DNA of 64,000 bases, taken from contig NZ_SZZN01000001.1 in NCBI RefSeq assembly GCF_006125015.1, positions 3,906,001 through 3,970,000 on the forward strand, in the 5' to 3' direction. The stretch comes from Roseovarius arcticus (GTDB lineage Bacteria; Pseudomonadota; Alphaproteobacteria; Rhodobacterales; Rhodobacteraceae). This document shows positions 43,724 through 53,754 of this stretch, piece by piece (the first letter of the stretch is position 1; the number at the start of each line of letters is the position of its first letter). Position numbers and translations under genes: made by a program. Below the pieces are notes generated by a model. The model did not search any database. It saw nothing but the letters and a program-made list of their open reading frames with translations, and was not told where the DNA came from.

Positions 43724-44556
43724 CCCGCTATCGCACCGAGGGCGTCATCGCGGGCGTGATCCTTTATGGGTCGGTCGCGGCGGTCCTGATCTTCTTCTAC
43801 GTACCGATCTTTACGCTGATCGTGTTCTCGTTCTCAGAAAGCCGGTTCCTGAGTTTTCCCATTGAGGGCTTCTCAATCAAGTGGTATTTCGCGTTGTTCG
43901 CCTCGCGCGAATTCTGGCCGGCGCTGGGCAACTCGGCCATACTTGCGGGGGTGTCGACTACGATCGCAACGACGCTTGGGACTGGGGGCGCGATTGCGTG
44001 GATGCGCTGGCGCTTTCGCTTTCAGCGCAGTTTCCAGATCGTCAGCTTTGCGCCGCTGCTGTTCCCCCAATTGCTCTTGGGCGTTGCGATGCTGCTATGG
44101 TTTTCGGTCCTTGGCGGCTGGTTTGATTTCTCGCCTGCGCTGTGGACGGCGATCATAGGACATATCGTTTATATCACGCCCTTTGCGCTGATTATAATTG
44201 CGGTTCAGGTCCACGGGTTCGACGATACGCTGGAGGATGCGGCGCGCGATGCGGGCGCGACCAATTGGCAGGTGTTCCGCGAAATTACACTCCCGCTGAT
44301 CTGGCCGGGCGTGATGTCGGCAGCAATCTTTGCGTTCCTGCTGTCGTGGGGCAATTTCTATGTCACCTATAGCCTTGCTGGCACCGCGCGCACGCTGCCG
44401 ACGTTCGTCTTTAGTGGCATCGCCGTCGGTTCCTCCCCAGTCTATCCAGCGCTGGCGACGGTCACGTTCGTTCCTGCTCTGCTTCTCTTGGGGCTGGCAG
44501 ATTGGTTTCGCCGCCGCGCCGCCAAGCGCCAGATGGGCGCCTGGAAGGACACCTAA
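43720..44556 (+). CDS. Polyamine-type ABC transporter permease (PotC)
   Basis: A 278-residue permease with six helices; helix 1 is VIAGVILYGSVAAVLIFFYV. The EAA-type loop is DAARDAGATNWQVFREITLP. The ATG overlaps the PotB stop in ATGA, so the pair is translationally coupled. It is the last gene of the ligase-binding-protein-ATPase-permease operon. Confidence 0.92.
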   Translation: MTRYRTEGVIAGVILYGSVAAVLIFFYVPIFTLIVFSFSESRFLSFPIEGFSIKWYFALFASREFWPALGNSAILAGVSTTIATTLGTGGAIAWMRWRFRFQRSFQIVSFAPLLFPQLLLGVAMLLWFSVLGGWFDFSPALWTAIIGHIVYITPFALIIIAVQVHGFDDTLEDAARDAGATNWQVFREITLPLIWPGVMSAAIFAFLLSWGNFYVTYSLAGTARTLPTFVFSGIAVGSSPVYPALATVTFVPALLLLGLADWFRRRAAKRQMGAWKDT

Positions 44557-44739
44557 ACGAGAGGTCCGCACACGTCACGCAGGGCAGGGGGCGAGATAGC
44601 CCACTTTGCCGCTAATTGCATCGGCTTAGTGGACCACGATACGCAAAGTGCTAAATCGGCATCTAGGCGCCCATCTGCAAATCCATGGGCGGGAACCTGC
44701 TGGCGGGAAACGTGTTGTTCCCCTAGACTCGCGAGCTAG

Positions 44740-44766
44740 TTGTGCCATTTGGCCAGAGATTATAAT
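44740..44766 (+). promoter_or_regulatory. Possible promoter of tamA
   Basis: TTGTGC (44740-44745) and TATAAT (44761-44766) lie 15 bases apart, ahead of the tamA GTG at 44784. The -10 box is a perfect consensus but the spacing is short. A very short leader would result. Weak call. Confidence 0.3.
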
Positions 44767-44783
44767 GATAAGAGGTTGCAGAC

Positions 44784-46601
44784 GTGGTTTTCAGAACAGG
44801 CGCGTTCCATTTGCCGACGGTTGCGACCATCGCTGTGCTCACCCTCTGCGCATCGACAGCTGGCGCCCTTGATACATTGCGCTTTGAAATTCCCGCCGAC
44901 GACAAGGATCTGCGCAAGACATTGGTCGGAGCGTCACTGATCCAGTCCGCGCAGGCCGATGGGCGCACGGATCCTCAGGATATCATTGCAGCGGCCAATG
45001 CCGATTACGCCGAGTTGCTGGGCGTCCTATACAAATATGGCTATTATAGCGGCGTCATTAACATATTCATTGATGGCCAAGAGGCGGCGCAACTATCGCC
45101 CTTCGCCAAGCCAGCAGGCGTTCGCGAGGTTGTCGTGCGCGTCCTGCCGGGCGCGCCATTCACATTCTCAAAGGCGGGCATCTCTCCGATTGCCCCCGGC
45201 ACCGAGCTGCCTGAGGAATTTGCCATCAGCAAACGGGCGCGCGCGCCCGTTGTTGGCGCGGCTGCCGAGGCAGGCGTTGAAGGATGGCGCAACCTGGGCC
45301 GTGCCAAGGCCGAGGTCGCGGGCCAAGATATTGTTGCAGATCACAGGTCGGATACCCTTGCCGTCCAGCTGGCGCTGCGCCCCGGACCCGTCGTAACGTT
45401 CGGCAATCTGGTGCAGGTCAAAGATAGCCGCGTGCGCCCCGAGCGCTTGCGTGCCATCGCAGGCTTGCCCACCGGGGAGCGTTTTTCGCCAGAGGAGCTG
45501 GACAAATCGGCCAAGCGTCTGCGTCGCACTGGCGCATTCAAATCCGTGTCCTTGACCGAGGCCGAGCAGTTACGCGCCGGGGACGTCATGGATATCCAGC
45601 TGGACACCGCAGACGAGAAGCGCCGACGCTTTGGCTTTGGCGCTGAGGTCAGCAGCAACGAGGGTTTGGGCCTGTCGACCTTCTGGCTGCACAGAAACCT
45701 TCTTGGCGGGGCCGAGAGGTTGCGCTTTGACATCGCGATTAGCGGTATCGGAAGCCAGAGCGGCGGCACGAATGGCGGCATCGACTACGAGGTTGGCGGC
45801 CGGTTCGAGCGGCCCGCGACATTCGGCGCCGACACGACGCTGTTTGTCTTTGGCAAGGTCGCGCGCGAGGACGAGCCAAACTACCTGTCCGATGAGGTCA
45901 CGCTGGGCTTCGGCTTTAGCCGGATCGTGACTGAGCAATTGACCGTCGAGGCGGGGCTGGCCCTGCGTTATTCCGATGAGACGGACGCGCTGGGCAATCA
46001 AGAATTCTACCACCTGCTGATCCCGCTCAAGGCAACCTATGACAGCCGGGATGAGCCGCTGGACCCGTCCAATGGGTTCTACGCACAGGCCGAATTGACG
46101 CCATTCGTATCGCTTAGTGACACCGATTCCGGTGGCCGCCTGCACCTGGACGGCCGCACCTACTACCAGTTGGACGAGGGCGGCATGTTCACCCTTGCCG
46201 GGCGCGTTCAGTTCGGCAGTATCCTTGGTGCCAGCCTCGCTGACACACCGCAGGACTTTCTCTTTTACTCCGGCGGCGGCGATAGCGTGCGTGGCCAGCC
46301 CTACCAGTCGCTGGGCGTGCCGATCGGCGCGAACGTGACGGGTGGTCGCAGCTTTGTCGGGGCGCAGGCCGAAATGCGCATCGACCTTGCTGGTAACTTT
46401 GATCCTGTCGCATTCTTTGACGTGGGCTACATCGGGTCCGAGAGCATCTATGACGACAGCGGTAGCTGGCACAGCGGTGCAGGCATCGGCATAAGGTACG
46501 CCACTGGCATCGGCCCCATCCGGTTTGACGTGGGTCTGCCGGTCACTGGTAACACGGATGACGGTGTGCAGATCTATATCGGAATCGGACAGGCGTTTTG
46601 A
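44784..46601 (+). CDS. tamA: Outer-membrane assembly protein TamA
   Basis: A 605-residue Omp85-family protein. A signal peptide (cut near TAGALD) is followed by three POTRA-like repeats to about residue 275, with segments such as GVLYKYGYYSGVI and SAKRLRRTGAFKSV. The surface-antigen beta-barrel domain then follows from about 280, including GGAERLRFDIAI, the VRGQPYQSLG motif of lid loop L6, and a final Phe (GIGIGQAF), the usual last residue of an outer-membrane barrel. With TamB it inserts or carries lipids and proteins to the outer membrane. It starts at GTG 44784 with AGAGG upstream, and its stop overlaps the tamB start. Confidence 0.92.
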   Translation: MVFRTGAFHLPTVATIAVLTLCASTAGALDTLRFEIPADDKDLRKTLVGASLIQSAQADGRTDPQDIIAAANADYAELLGVLYKYGYYSGVINIFIDGQEAAQLSPFAKPAGVREVVVRVLPGAPFTFSKAGISPIAPGTELPEEFAISKRARAPVVGAAAEAGVEGWRNLGRAKAEVAGQDIVADHRSDTLAVQLALRPGPVVTFGNLVQVKDSRVRPERLRAIAGLPTGERFSPEELDKSAKRLRRTGAFKSVSLTEAEQLRAGDVMDIQLDTADEKRRRFGFGAEVSSNEGLGLSTFWLHRNLLGGAERLRFDIAISGIGSQSGGTNGGIDYEVGGRFERPATFGADTTLFVFGKVAREDEPNYLSDEVTLGFGFSRIVTEQLTVEAGLALRYSDETDALGNQEFYHLLIPLKATYDSRDEPLDPSNGFYAQAELTPFVSLSDTDSGGRLHLDGRTYYQLDEGGMFTLAGRVQFGSILGASLADTPQDFLFYSGGGDSVRGQPYQSLGVPIGANVTGGRSFVGAQAEMRIDLAGNFDPVAFFDVGYIGSESIYDDSGSWHSGAGIGIRYATGIGPIRFDVGLPVTGNTDDGVQIYIGIGQAF

Positions 46602-49600
46602 GACCTATAAAAAAGGCACTGACATTGCGTATTTTCCAAACCATTGCGCTCGCCCTTATGTTTGCATTGCCGCAGGTCGCGGCGGCGCAGGATGATCGCG
46701 GCCTCTTGCAAGGCTTTATCGAGGATAACCTGTCGGGCGCGGGCCGCGAGGTTCGCATCGAGGGCTTTACGGGCGCGCTTAGCAGCGAGGCGTCGCTGGA
46801 GTTGCTCACGGTCGCGGATGCGGACGGTATCTGGCTGACGCTCAAGGATGTGACACTGGATTGGAGCCGCCTCGCGTTGCTGCGCGGCCGCCTTCAGGTA
46901 ACAAAGCTGTCGGCGGGTGAGATCCTGCTGCCTCGCCTGCCAAAGGCCGAGGCGACGATAGAGGTGCCAGACGCAGAGGCTACCGGATTTTCGCTGCCCG
47001 ACTTACCAGTTGCAGTGAATGTCGATGAAATCGCGGCGAACAAAATTGTGCTGGGCGCCCCCCTTCTGGGTGAGGAGGTCAGCCTGTCTTTGACTGGATC
47101 GCTGCAATTGGATGATGGCGCCGGCAATGCCAAGCTGGATATCCTTCGTCTGGACCGTGCCGGAGACCAGGTGACGCTGGACGTGGCATATGCCAACACG
47201 GACCGCAATTTGGCCATTGATCTAGTTGTTGCCGAAGAGGATGGCGGCATCGCGTCCAAGCTATTGGGTATCCCCGGCGCGCCGTCGATCCGTCTGGCGG
47301 TGCAGGGCGACGCGCCGCTCGCGGATTTCACCGCCAATATAGCGCTGGACACGGGCGGCGAGCGCCGCCTTGGCGGCACAGTGACCGTCGCGGCCCCAGC
47401 ACCCAGCGCTGATGCGCCCGAGGGTAGCGCGCCGCTTAGCTTTGCTGCGGATATTCGCGGTGATATCGCACCGGTTTTCGCGCCAGAATACCGCGACTTC
47501 TTTGGTACCGAAATGGCGCTGGTCGTCGTTGGGTCCAGGCCCGCGAATGGCGGACTGGGGATTGAAACGCTATCGCTGACCGCCGCCGCGCTGCAACTGA
47601 ACGGTTCGCTGCAACTGGGCGCTGATGGCTGGCCCGAACGGTTTGATCTGACCGGGCGCATGGCGTCGGGCGACGGCAGCCCTGTCTTGCTGCCCATCGG
47701 CGGCGAGCGGACGACGCTGGATGATGTGGGCCTCAGCCTGACCTACGATCTAGCCAAGGGTGAGGAGTGGCGGCTGTCGCTGACTGCCGCCGGGCTGGAG
47801 CGTACGGATCTGTCGCTGGCGACCGCATCGCTTACTGGCGGTGGCACCATCGCCAAAGGAGAGGGCACCGTGCCGGGCCGCGTCGATGGCGCACTCGACA
47901 TGGCAGCGACCGGCCTTGGCCTTGCCGATGCCGATTTGGCGCGCGCTCTGGGAGAGGCGCTTGGTGGCAATATCGTATTCGACTGGGAAGAGGGCAGACC
48001 CTTCAACCTTAGCGAGTTGTCGGTCAAAGGCAGCGATTATGATATCGCGGGCGAGGCGTCGATTGATGGCTTGGCCAGTCCGGTTGATCCCCGCATCACT
48101 GCCAAAGTGCGGGTGAACGCAGCCGATCTATCACGCTTTGCCGGTGTCGCGGGCGCGGAACTTGCTGGCGCAGCACAAGTTTCGGTCGACGGCGCGATCA
48201 CCCCCAGCCAAGGTGCGATGGAGGCCTCTGTAACGGGTACAGCGCAGGATCTGGCTGTCGGCCAGCCGCGCCTTGATCCCCTGCTACGCGGGCGGGTTGA
48301 ACTGGATGTCGCCGCGCGGCGCGGCAAGGACGGCACGTTTCTAGACCGTCTGCGCGTCACCTCTCCTACGACCGATCTGATGGCTAAAGCTATATACAAA
48401 AGCGACGGCAGCATGGCCGATCTGGAATTGGCGCTGGCCGATGTATCGCTGGTCGAGCCTAGCCTGCAAGGTCCGGCCAAATTAACGGCACGCGCCGATC
48501 AGGCGGGCAACGTCTGGACTATTCGCGCGGGCGCCTCCGGTCCCGGTGAGGCAACTGTCACAGCGGATGGCACGGTGACCGTCACTGGCGGCAAGCCGGG
48601 CCTTTTCGATATGCGTGCTAGCGCCGTTGCAAGTGATTTCGCGCCCTATTCGACACTCGCGAAACGCGATTTGGGCGGTGCGGCAAGTGTGGTGGTCGAT
48701 GCGCAGGGCGATATCGCGACCCTTAGCGGTCAGGCAGATCTGGTGCTGAACGGCCAGGATTTAGCCGTAGATATTTCGCAGCTCGACCCGATCCTGCGCG
48801 GCACGTCCAGCGCTGAAATATCGGCGCAGCGCAGCGCCGATGGCGCGCTGACGCTCAGCAAGGGTCTGCTCAAGACGCCAAAGATTGACGCAGATGTTCA
48901 GGGCTACATGGGCGCTGACGGCGCCGCCCAAGGCACCGCTGATATTACCGGCACCGATCTGTCTGTTGGCATTGTGCAGGTTGATCGCATCCTGCAGGGA
49001 CGTTCGCGCGCGCAAGTAGAGGCGCTTCGCAGTGCGGATGGCACTATCACGCTAAAACGCGGCGAGTTTGAGACGCCCATGGTCAATGCGACGGCCACCG
49101 GGTTTTACGCGGCGAATGGTAGCGCCGAGGCCGATATCGATGTGACGGGCGATAACCTCAGTCTGGGCATCCCGCAGGTTGACCAGTTGCTGCGCGGCCG
49201 CTCCAGCCTCTTGGCCAAGGTTGCGCGCAGTGCAGACGGGACAATTGTTATCGACCGTGCCGATCTGGATACATCGGAACTGACGGCCAAGGCGTCTGGG
49301 ACACTGGGCACTGACGGATCGTCGGCGGCGACCATTGATGCGCGGCTGGCGAATGTGGCGCTGTTCGCGCCCGGTATCCCCGGCCCCGCGACGGTAAATG
49401 GCACTGTTCGCGGCGACGGTAGTGGCTATATCGTCGACGTAGCCGCGACGGGCCCGGCTGGCATCAGCGCCGATATTTCGGGCCGTGCCGGAAATGACGG
49501 CAACCTTGATCTGAGCGTTAACGGCAATGCGCCGCTGGCGCTGGCCAATTCATTCATCAGCCCGCGCAGCCTGTCGGGCCTTGCGCAGTTCGACCTGCGG

Positions 49601-50809
49601 GTAAATGGCCCGCCTGCGCTGTCGTCGGTGACGGGTACAATCACCACGAGTGGCGCCGGGCTGGCATTGCCCAAGGCTAAGCTGGCCCTTGAGGGGATCA
49701 ACGCAAATATCCGCCTAACAGGTGCTGCCGCGCAGATAGATATCGGCGCGGGCGTCAACACTGGCGGACGGCTGGCCGCAACCGGCAGCATTGACCTGAC
49801 TGCGCCCTATCAGGCCGACATCGCCGTTGATTTGCGAGAAATCGGCATCACCGATCCGGGCCTGTACACGACCACGGCAAACGGGCGTATCACCTTTAAT
49901 GGCCCTGCCACTGGCGGCGCCAACATCGCGGGCAACGTCGATTTGGGCGAGGTGAATGTGCGCATCCCTAGCGGCGCCATTGCGTCAGGCGCGGACCTGC
50001 CGGGCCTGCGCCACGTGAATGAGCCTGCGGCGGTGCGCCGTACCCGCGCTTTTGCTGATTTGCTGGATACTGGTGGCAACGGCGATGCCAACGGCGGTGA
50101 TGGTGGCGGCGTGGCCTATGGCCTTAACGTGACGATCAACGCGCCATCGCGTATATTCGTCAGGGGCCGCGGCTTGGACGCCGAGCTGGGCGGATCGCTT
50201 CGACTGCGTGGAAGTACGGCGCAGGTCATACCTGAGGGCCGGTTCAGCCTGATCCGTGGCCGCCTTGACCTGCTGGGCAAGCGGCTGGATCTGACCGAAG
50301 GCTACATCCAGATGCAGGGCAGTTTTGTGCCCTACCTGCGGCTGGTAGCGCAGACCACGAGCGGCGACGTTCAGGTCATCATATCCATCGAAGGCCCGGC
50401 GGATGAGCCGGAAATTACCTTCGCATCTCAGCCAGATCTGCCTGAGGATCAGGTTGTCTCGCAGCTGATCTTTGGTCGCGACCTTAGCCAGATTTCAGCG
50501 TTCCAAGCGCTGCAACTCGCCTCGGCCGTGGCCACGCTGGCCGGTAAGGGTAGCGGCGGTGTCGTTGGCAAACTGCGCAGCGGTGTCGGCCTCGACAATC
50601 TGGACGTCACAACTGGCGCGGATGACCAGACCGAGGTGCGTGCGGGCAAATACCTGTCTGAGAACCTGTATTCAGAAGTTGAGGTCGATAGCGACGGCCA
50701 ATCACAGATCAACCTGAACCTGCAGATTAACAAGAGGCTCAAGGCAAAGGGCAGCTTTGGCGCGGGCGGTGACAGCGGTTTGGGGCTGTTCTTTGAGAAA
50801 GACTATTGA
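46598..50809 (+). CDS. tamB: Inner-membrane/periplasmic assembly protein TamB
   Basis: A 1403-residue AsmA/TamB-type protein. An N-terminal signal-anchor (FQTIALALMFALPQVAAAQ) precedes a long beta-helical region rich in Gly, Ala and Asp. The C-terminal DUF490 domain lies from about 1090 to the end (ALNVTINAPSRIFVRGRGLD, GRFSLIRGRLDLLGKRLDL) with the final KGSFGAGGDSGLGLFFEKDY. A tandem array of about 66-residue repeats lies in the middle (see findings). TamB spans the periplasm as a lipid or protein conduit with TamA. The TTG start at 46598 overlaps the tamA stop (TTGA); no better upstream start exists. Confidence 0.9.
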   Translation: MRPIKKALTLRIFQTIALALMFALPQVAAAQDDRGLLQGFIEDNLSGAGREVRIEGFTGALSSEASLELLTVADADGIWLTLKDVTLDWSRLALLRGRLQVTKLSAGEILLPRLPKAEATIEVPDAEATGFSLPDLPVAVNVDEIAANKIVLGAPLLGEEVSLSLTGSLQLDDGAGNAKLDILRLDRAGDQVTLDVAYANTDRNLAIDLVVAEEDGGIASKLLGIPGAPSIRLAVQGDAPLADFTANIALDTGGERRLGGTVTVAAPAPSADAPEGSAPLSFAADIRGDIAPVFAPEYRDFFGTEMALVVVGSRPANGGLGIETLSLTAAALQLNGSLQLGADGWPERFDLTGRMASGDGSPVLLPIGGERTTLDDVGLSLTYDLAKGEEWRLSLTAAGLERTDLSLATASLTGGGTIAKGEGTVPGRVDGALDMAATGLGLADADLARALGEALGGNIVFDWEEGRPFNLSELSVKGSDYDIAGEASIDGLASPVDPRITAKVRVNAADLSRFAGVAGAELAGAAQVSVDGAITPSQGAMEASVTGTAQDLAVGQPRLDPLLRGRVELDVAARRGKDGTFLDRLRVTSPTTDLMAKAIYKSDGSMADLELALADVSLVEPSLQGPAKLTARADQAGNVWTIRAGASGPGEATVTADGTVTVTGGKPGLFDMRASAVASDFAPYSTLAKRDLGGAASVVVDAQGDIATLSGQADLVLNGQDLAVDISQLDPILRGTSSAEISAQRSADGALTLSKGLLKTPKIDADVQGYMGADGAAQGTADITGTDLSVGIVQVDRILQGRSRAQVEALRSADGTITLKRGEFETPMVNATATGFYAANGSAEADIDVTGDNLSLGIPQVDQLLRGRSSLLAKVARSADGTIVIDRADLDTSELTAKASGTLGTDGSSAATIDARLANVALFAPGIPGPATVNGTVRGDGSGYIVDVAATGPAGISADISGRAGNDGNLDLSVNGNAPLALANSFISPRSLSGLAQFDLRVNGPPALSSVTGTITTSGAGLALPKAKLALEGINANIRLTGAAAQIDIGAGVNTGGRLAATGSIDLTAPYQADIAVDLREIGITDPGLYTTTANGRITFNGPATGGANIAGNVDLGEVNVRIPSGAIASGADLPGLRHVNEPAAVRRTRAFADLLDTGGNGDANGGDGGGVAYGLNVTINAPSRIFVRGRGLDAELGGSLRLRGSTAQVIPEGRFSLIRGRLDLLGKRLDLTEGYIQMQGSFVPYLRLVAQTTSGDVQVIISIEGPADEPEITFASQPDLPEDQVVSQLIFGRDLSQISAFQALQLASAVATLAGKGSGGVVGKLRSGVGLDNLDVTTGADDQTEVRAGKYLSENLYSEVEVDSDGQSQINLNLQINKRLKAKGSFGAGGDSGLGLFFEKDY

Positions 50810-50922
50810 AAGGCCGGGCGCCGCCACGTCGCGAGGATTTTGCGCGTCGCCCATAACACCAGTGTTGGCGGTTCTCATTTCCTAGGCTAACCTACCTTGA
50901 AAACGCCAAGGGAGGACGCCCG

Positions 50923-51426
50923 ATGCAGATGAGCGACACACGCACGATAGAGGCAGACAAGGCTACAGTCTGGGCCGCTCTTCTTAGCCCCGAGGTGTTG
51001 AAGGAATGTGTGCCGGGCGCGACCGAGGTGACAGGCAGCGCCGAGGACGGCTTTGAGGCTGTTGTCACCCAAAAGGTCGGCCCTGTTAAGGCGACGTTTC
51101 GCGGCGCAGTTACTGTCAGCAACGTCGTAGATCAAACCAGCCTGACCTTAACGGGGGAGGGCAAAGGCGGCGCGGCGGGCTTTGCCAAAGGCGCCGCCGA
51201 TGTGCGCCTTAATGAGGCGGATGGCGTCACGACCCTCAGCTATGATGTCGAGGCCAAGGTGGGCGGCAAGCTGGCACAGTTGGGCAGCCGCATTGTCGAT
51301 GGTTTTGCCAAGAAGATGGCCGATCAATTTTTCACTCGGCTAGAGGAAGTGATTGAGGGCCCCAAAGAGGGCGACGACGCGCCTGAGGTTGAGAAAAAGA
51401 GCTGGCTCAAGCGGATTATCAGCTGA
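50923..51426 (+). CDS. CoxG-like SRPBCC protein
   Basis: A 167-residue protein of the carbon-monoxide-dehydrogenase subunit G family: TRTIEADKATVWAALLSPEV, then LKECVPGATEV and FAKKMADQFFTRLEE. The C-terminal tail (KKSWLKRII) may associate with the membrane. CoxG anchors CO dehydrogenase in some bacteria, but there are no cox genes here, so only the fold (START-like lipid or cofactor binding) is safe. Its end overlaps that of the convergent amine oxidase gene by eight bases. It has GGAGG upstream. Confidence 0.85.
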   Translation: MQMSDTRTIEADKATVWAALLSPEVLKECVPGATEVTGSAEDGFEAVVTQKVGPVKATFRGAVTVSNVVDQTSLTLTGEGKGGAAGFAKGAADVRLNEADGVTTLSYDVEAKVGGKLAQLGSRIVDGFAKKMADQFFTRLEEVIEGPKEGDDAPEVEKKSWLKRIIS

Positions 51427-52654
51427 CCTGCGCCACCATCCGCGCGGCCACATCCCGCCCGCTGGCATAGGCGCCATGCGCTGTCGCTTGCCAATTTGGT
51501 GAAAATGCCTCGCCTGCAAATGCAACGTTGCCAGTATCACGCGTGATCATATCGCGCCGGAATTGCGCCGACCCCGGCAGGGCGTGCGAATACGAGCCCA
51601 GTACTAATGGATCGTTCGTCCAGTTGGTCGTTGCGGCTCCGATGATGCGGTCTTCGATCCGCGTCCCAAAGGCATCAATCAGCGCGCCGCGCGCGTAGTC
51701 GGTCATAGCATCCGGCCCCGCCATCACTAGCGCATGCGCGTATGATCCGGCCATGTGACACAGCATCATGGGTGCATCCCCGTGCACAATTTGGAAGTTC
51801 GTGGCCATGTCGAGACCGCTTTGTTGCACTGACAAAAAGCGGGTCTGCGCCATTTCCTCGGGCAAGGCATCCATCGCAAATGCGACTTTTTCATAGATCC
51901 CGCACGGCACGCGATCCAGTTGGAACACCAGATCCGCGGCGGGGCCGGGGTCGAAATGGATCATGCCGCGCGCCAGCACATTGGTCGAGGCAGTGACAAT
52001 CACGCCCGCCGCCTCCAGATCGCCCTGATCGGTGGTCACGGTCGCGCCGCCCTGGCGCTGGTGGATCGCCTTCACGGTCACGCCGGTTCGGATATTCAGC
52101 CCCTCTGCCATCGCCGTAATCAGCGCGCCGTAGCCCGACAGCACGGGCCAGTTGTGATCGGTATCGACATAATCGGCGTAGGCCGAGGCCGACACGCCCT
52201 TGGCATCGTCGCCTGCCATCAACGTCATTATCAAGTTGACCGAAGGCGCCCATCGCCCAGCATCTGGCAACACATCGGGAATAGGCACGTCGCGGCCCGA
52301 TGTCTCGACCGCCTCAAACGCGCGGGTGATGGCGCCTTCATAGGCCGCTAGCTCCTCAGCATCCGCGAAAGAACCACTGTCCCAAACCTGAAACGGGTTG
52401 GTGACTTCTTGCGATCGATAGGTCGCACCCAATTTGTCCGCCCACTCCACCAGCGGATTCGCATCTGCACAATGCAGCCAATGACATCCGTGATCCCAGG
52501 CGCTGGGTAATCCTGCCGCCGCCGTGTAGGCCCGCCCGCCGACCCGGTTCGCAGCCTCTAGCACCATGTACGGCACACCGCGCGCCGCGCATTCCAGGGC
52601 GGCTCCGATGCCCGCAGCACCTGCGCCGACTATGATGATGGGTGTGTCGCTCAT
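51419..52654 (-). CDS. Flavin amine oxidase (FAD-dependent)
   Basis: A 411-residue amino-oxidase. The FAD motif IIIVGAGAAGIGAALECAAR is at residues 6-25, with LEAANRVGGRAYT binding ADP after the second strand. NVAFAGEAFSPNWQATAHGA near the C-terminus is the conserved final FAD-contact segment. Relatives oxidise amines or serve as carotenoid or protoporphyrinogen-like oxidoreductases; the substrate is not clear. The start at ATG 52654 has GAGGAA upstream; the longer frame back to 52780 is not supported. A monocistronic gene, convergent with the CoxG-like gene. Confidence 0.85.
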   Translation of the reverse strand: MSDTPIIIVGAGAAGIGAALECAARGVPYMVLEAANRVGGRAYTAAAGLPSAWDHGCHWLHCADANPLVEWADKLGATYRSQEVTNPFQVWDSGSFADAEELAAYEGAITRAFEAVETSGRDVPIPDVLPDAGRWAPSVNLIMTLMAGDDAKGVSASAYADYVDTDHNWPVLSGYGALITAMAEGLNIRTGVTVKAIHQRQGGATVTTDQGDLEAAGVIVTASTNVLARGMIHFDPGPAADLVFQLDRVPCGIYEKVAFAMDALPEEMAQTRFLSVQQSGLDMATNFQIVHGDAPMMLCHMAGSYAHALVMAGPDAMTDYARGALIDAFGTRIEDRIIGAATTNWTNDPLVLGSYSHALPGSAQFRRDMITRDTGNVAFAGEAFSPNWQATAHGAYASGRDVAARMVAQVS

Positions 52655-52824
52655 GCTGTGTTCCTCGCTAACGGCCGCAGAATACAGGCCCGCGGCACCT
52701 GCGCAAGCTCGCGTTCTGGCAGGTCTGTGCGCAGGTGCAGACCCTGCTCTTGGTTGCTGCACGATTGCCTCTGCGCCCAATTAGGTTAGGTTCCGCCGGA
52801 CGCGCAACACCCGGAGACCGAACC

Positions 52825-53754
52825 ATGACAGCCATCGTCGACGTGCAGAATATGGGCAAAGTCTATGACGGCGGCTTTACCGCGCTTAAAGATGTCTCGC
52901 TTCAGATCGAGGAGGGCGAGATTATCGCGCTGCTTGGTCCCAATGGCGCAGGCAAAACGACGCTGATCTCGGCGCTTTGCGGTATTGTCACGCCCAGCAG
53001 CGGGCGCGCAACGGTGGGCGGTCATGACGTGGTCAGCGGCTATCGCAAGGCACGTGCGATGATCGGGCTGGTGCCGCAGGAAATCGCGCTGGAGCCGTTT
53101 GAGAAGGTCATCAACACGGTGCGTTTCTCGCGCGGCCTCTTTGGCAAGACGCGCAACGACGCGCTGATTGAGAAAATCCTGCGCCAACTGAGCCTCTGGG
53201 ACAAGCGCAACGCGCGTATCCGCGAGCTGTCGGGCGGGATGAAGCGCCGTGTGCTGATCGCCAAGGCGCTCTGCCATGAGCCGCGCGTTCTGTTTCTGGA
53301 CGAGCCGACGGCCGGCGTCGATGTCGAACTGCGCCGCGATATGTGGCAGATCGTCGAGGAGTTGCGCAAATCGGGCGTCACTATCATCCTGACCACGCAT
53401 TACATCGAAGAGGCCGAGGCGATCGCCGATCGGATTGCTGTTATCAACAAAGGTCAGATCCTACTGGTGGAGCCTAAGGTTGACTTAATGTCGCGCATGG
53501 GCAGCAAGACGCTGCGCATTGACCTGACAGAGTCGCTGGACGCCGTGCCGCCCGCGCTGGCGGATTACGATCTGCTGCTGGGCGAGGACGGCAAAAGCCT
53601 CAGCTATACCTACGACGCCACCGGCGAGCGGACGGGCATCACCCGTCTGCTGTCGGCGCTGGCGGCCGAAGGACTGGCCCTGCGCGACATTCAGACGACG
53701 CAAAGCAGCCTTGAGGAAATTTTTGTCGGGCTGATCAAGGAGGGCGGCGCATGA
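52825..53754 (+). CDS. ABC-2 type transporter ATPase
   Basis: A 309-residue ATPase with Walker [11 protein letters not shown]-loop [13 protein letters not shown], signature [15 protein letters not shown], Walker [15 protein letters not shown] and [12 protein letters not shown]. The C-terminal 90 residues (from about 220) match the DrrA/NodI-like extension. It is coupled to an ABC-2 permease by ATGA overlap, so it forms an exporter of a lipid, drug or polysaccharide. The start at ATG 52825 has CGGAG upstream. Confidence 0.92.
   Translation: MTAIVDVQNMGKVYDGGFTALKDVSLQIEEGEIIALLGPNGAGKTTLISALCGIVTPSSGRATVGGHDVVSGYRKARAMIGLVPQEIALEPFEKVINTVRFSRGLFGKTRNDALIEKILRQLSLWDKRNARIRELSGGMKRRVLIAKALCHEPRVLFLDEPTAGVDVELRRDMWQIVEELRKSGVTIILTTHYIEEAEAIADRIAVINKGQILLVEPKVDLMSRMGSKTLRIDLTESLDAVPPALADYDLLLGEDGKSLSYTYDATGERTGITRLLSALAAEGLALRDIQTTQSSLEEIFVGLIKEGGA

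Noticed and set aside
48250..49400. Repeats in tamB read as a CRISPR or DNA-level repeat array
   Set aside because: Similarity is at protein level with diverged DNA and about 200-base spacing within an open frame.
46894..50091. Several long minus-strand frames in tamB
   Set aside because: All lie opposite a well-supported gene and are Ser/Ala/Pro-rich antisense shadows of GC-rich codons.
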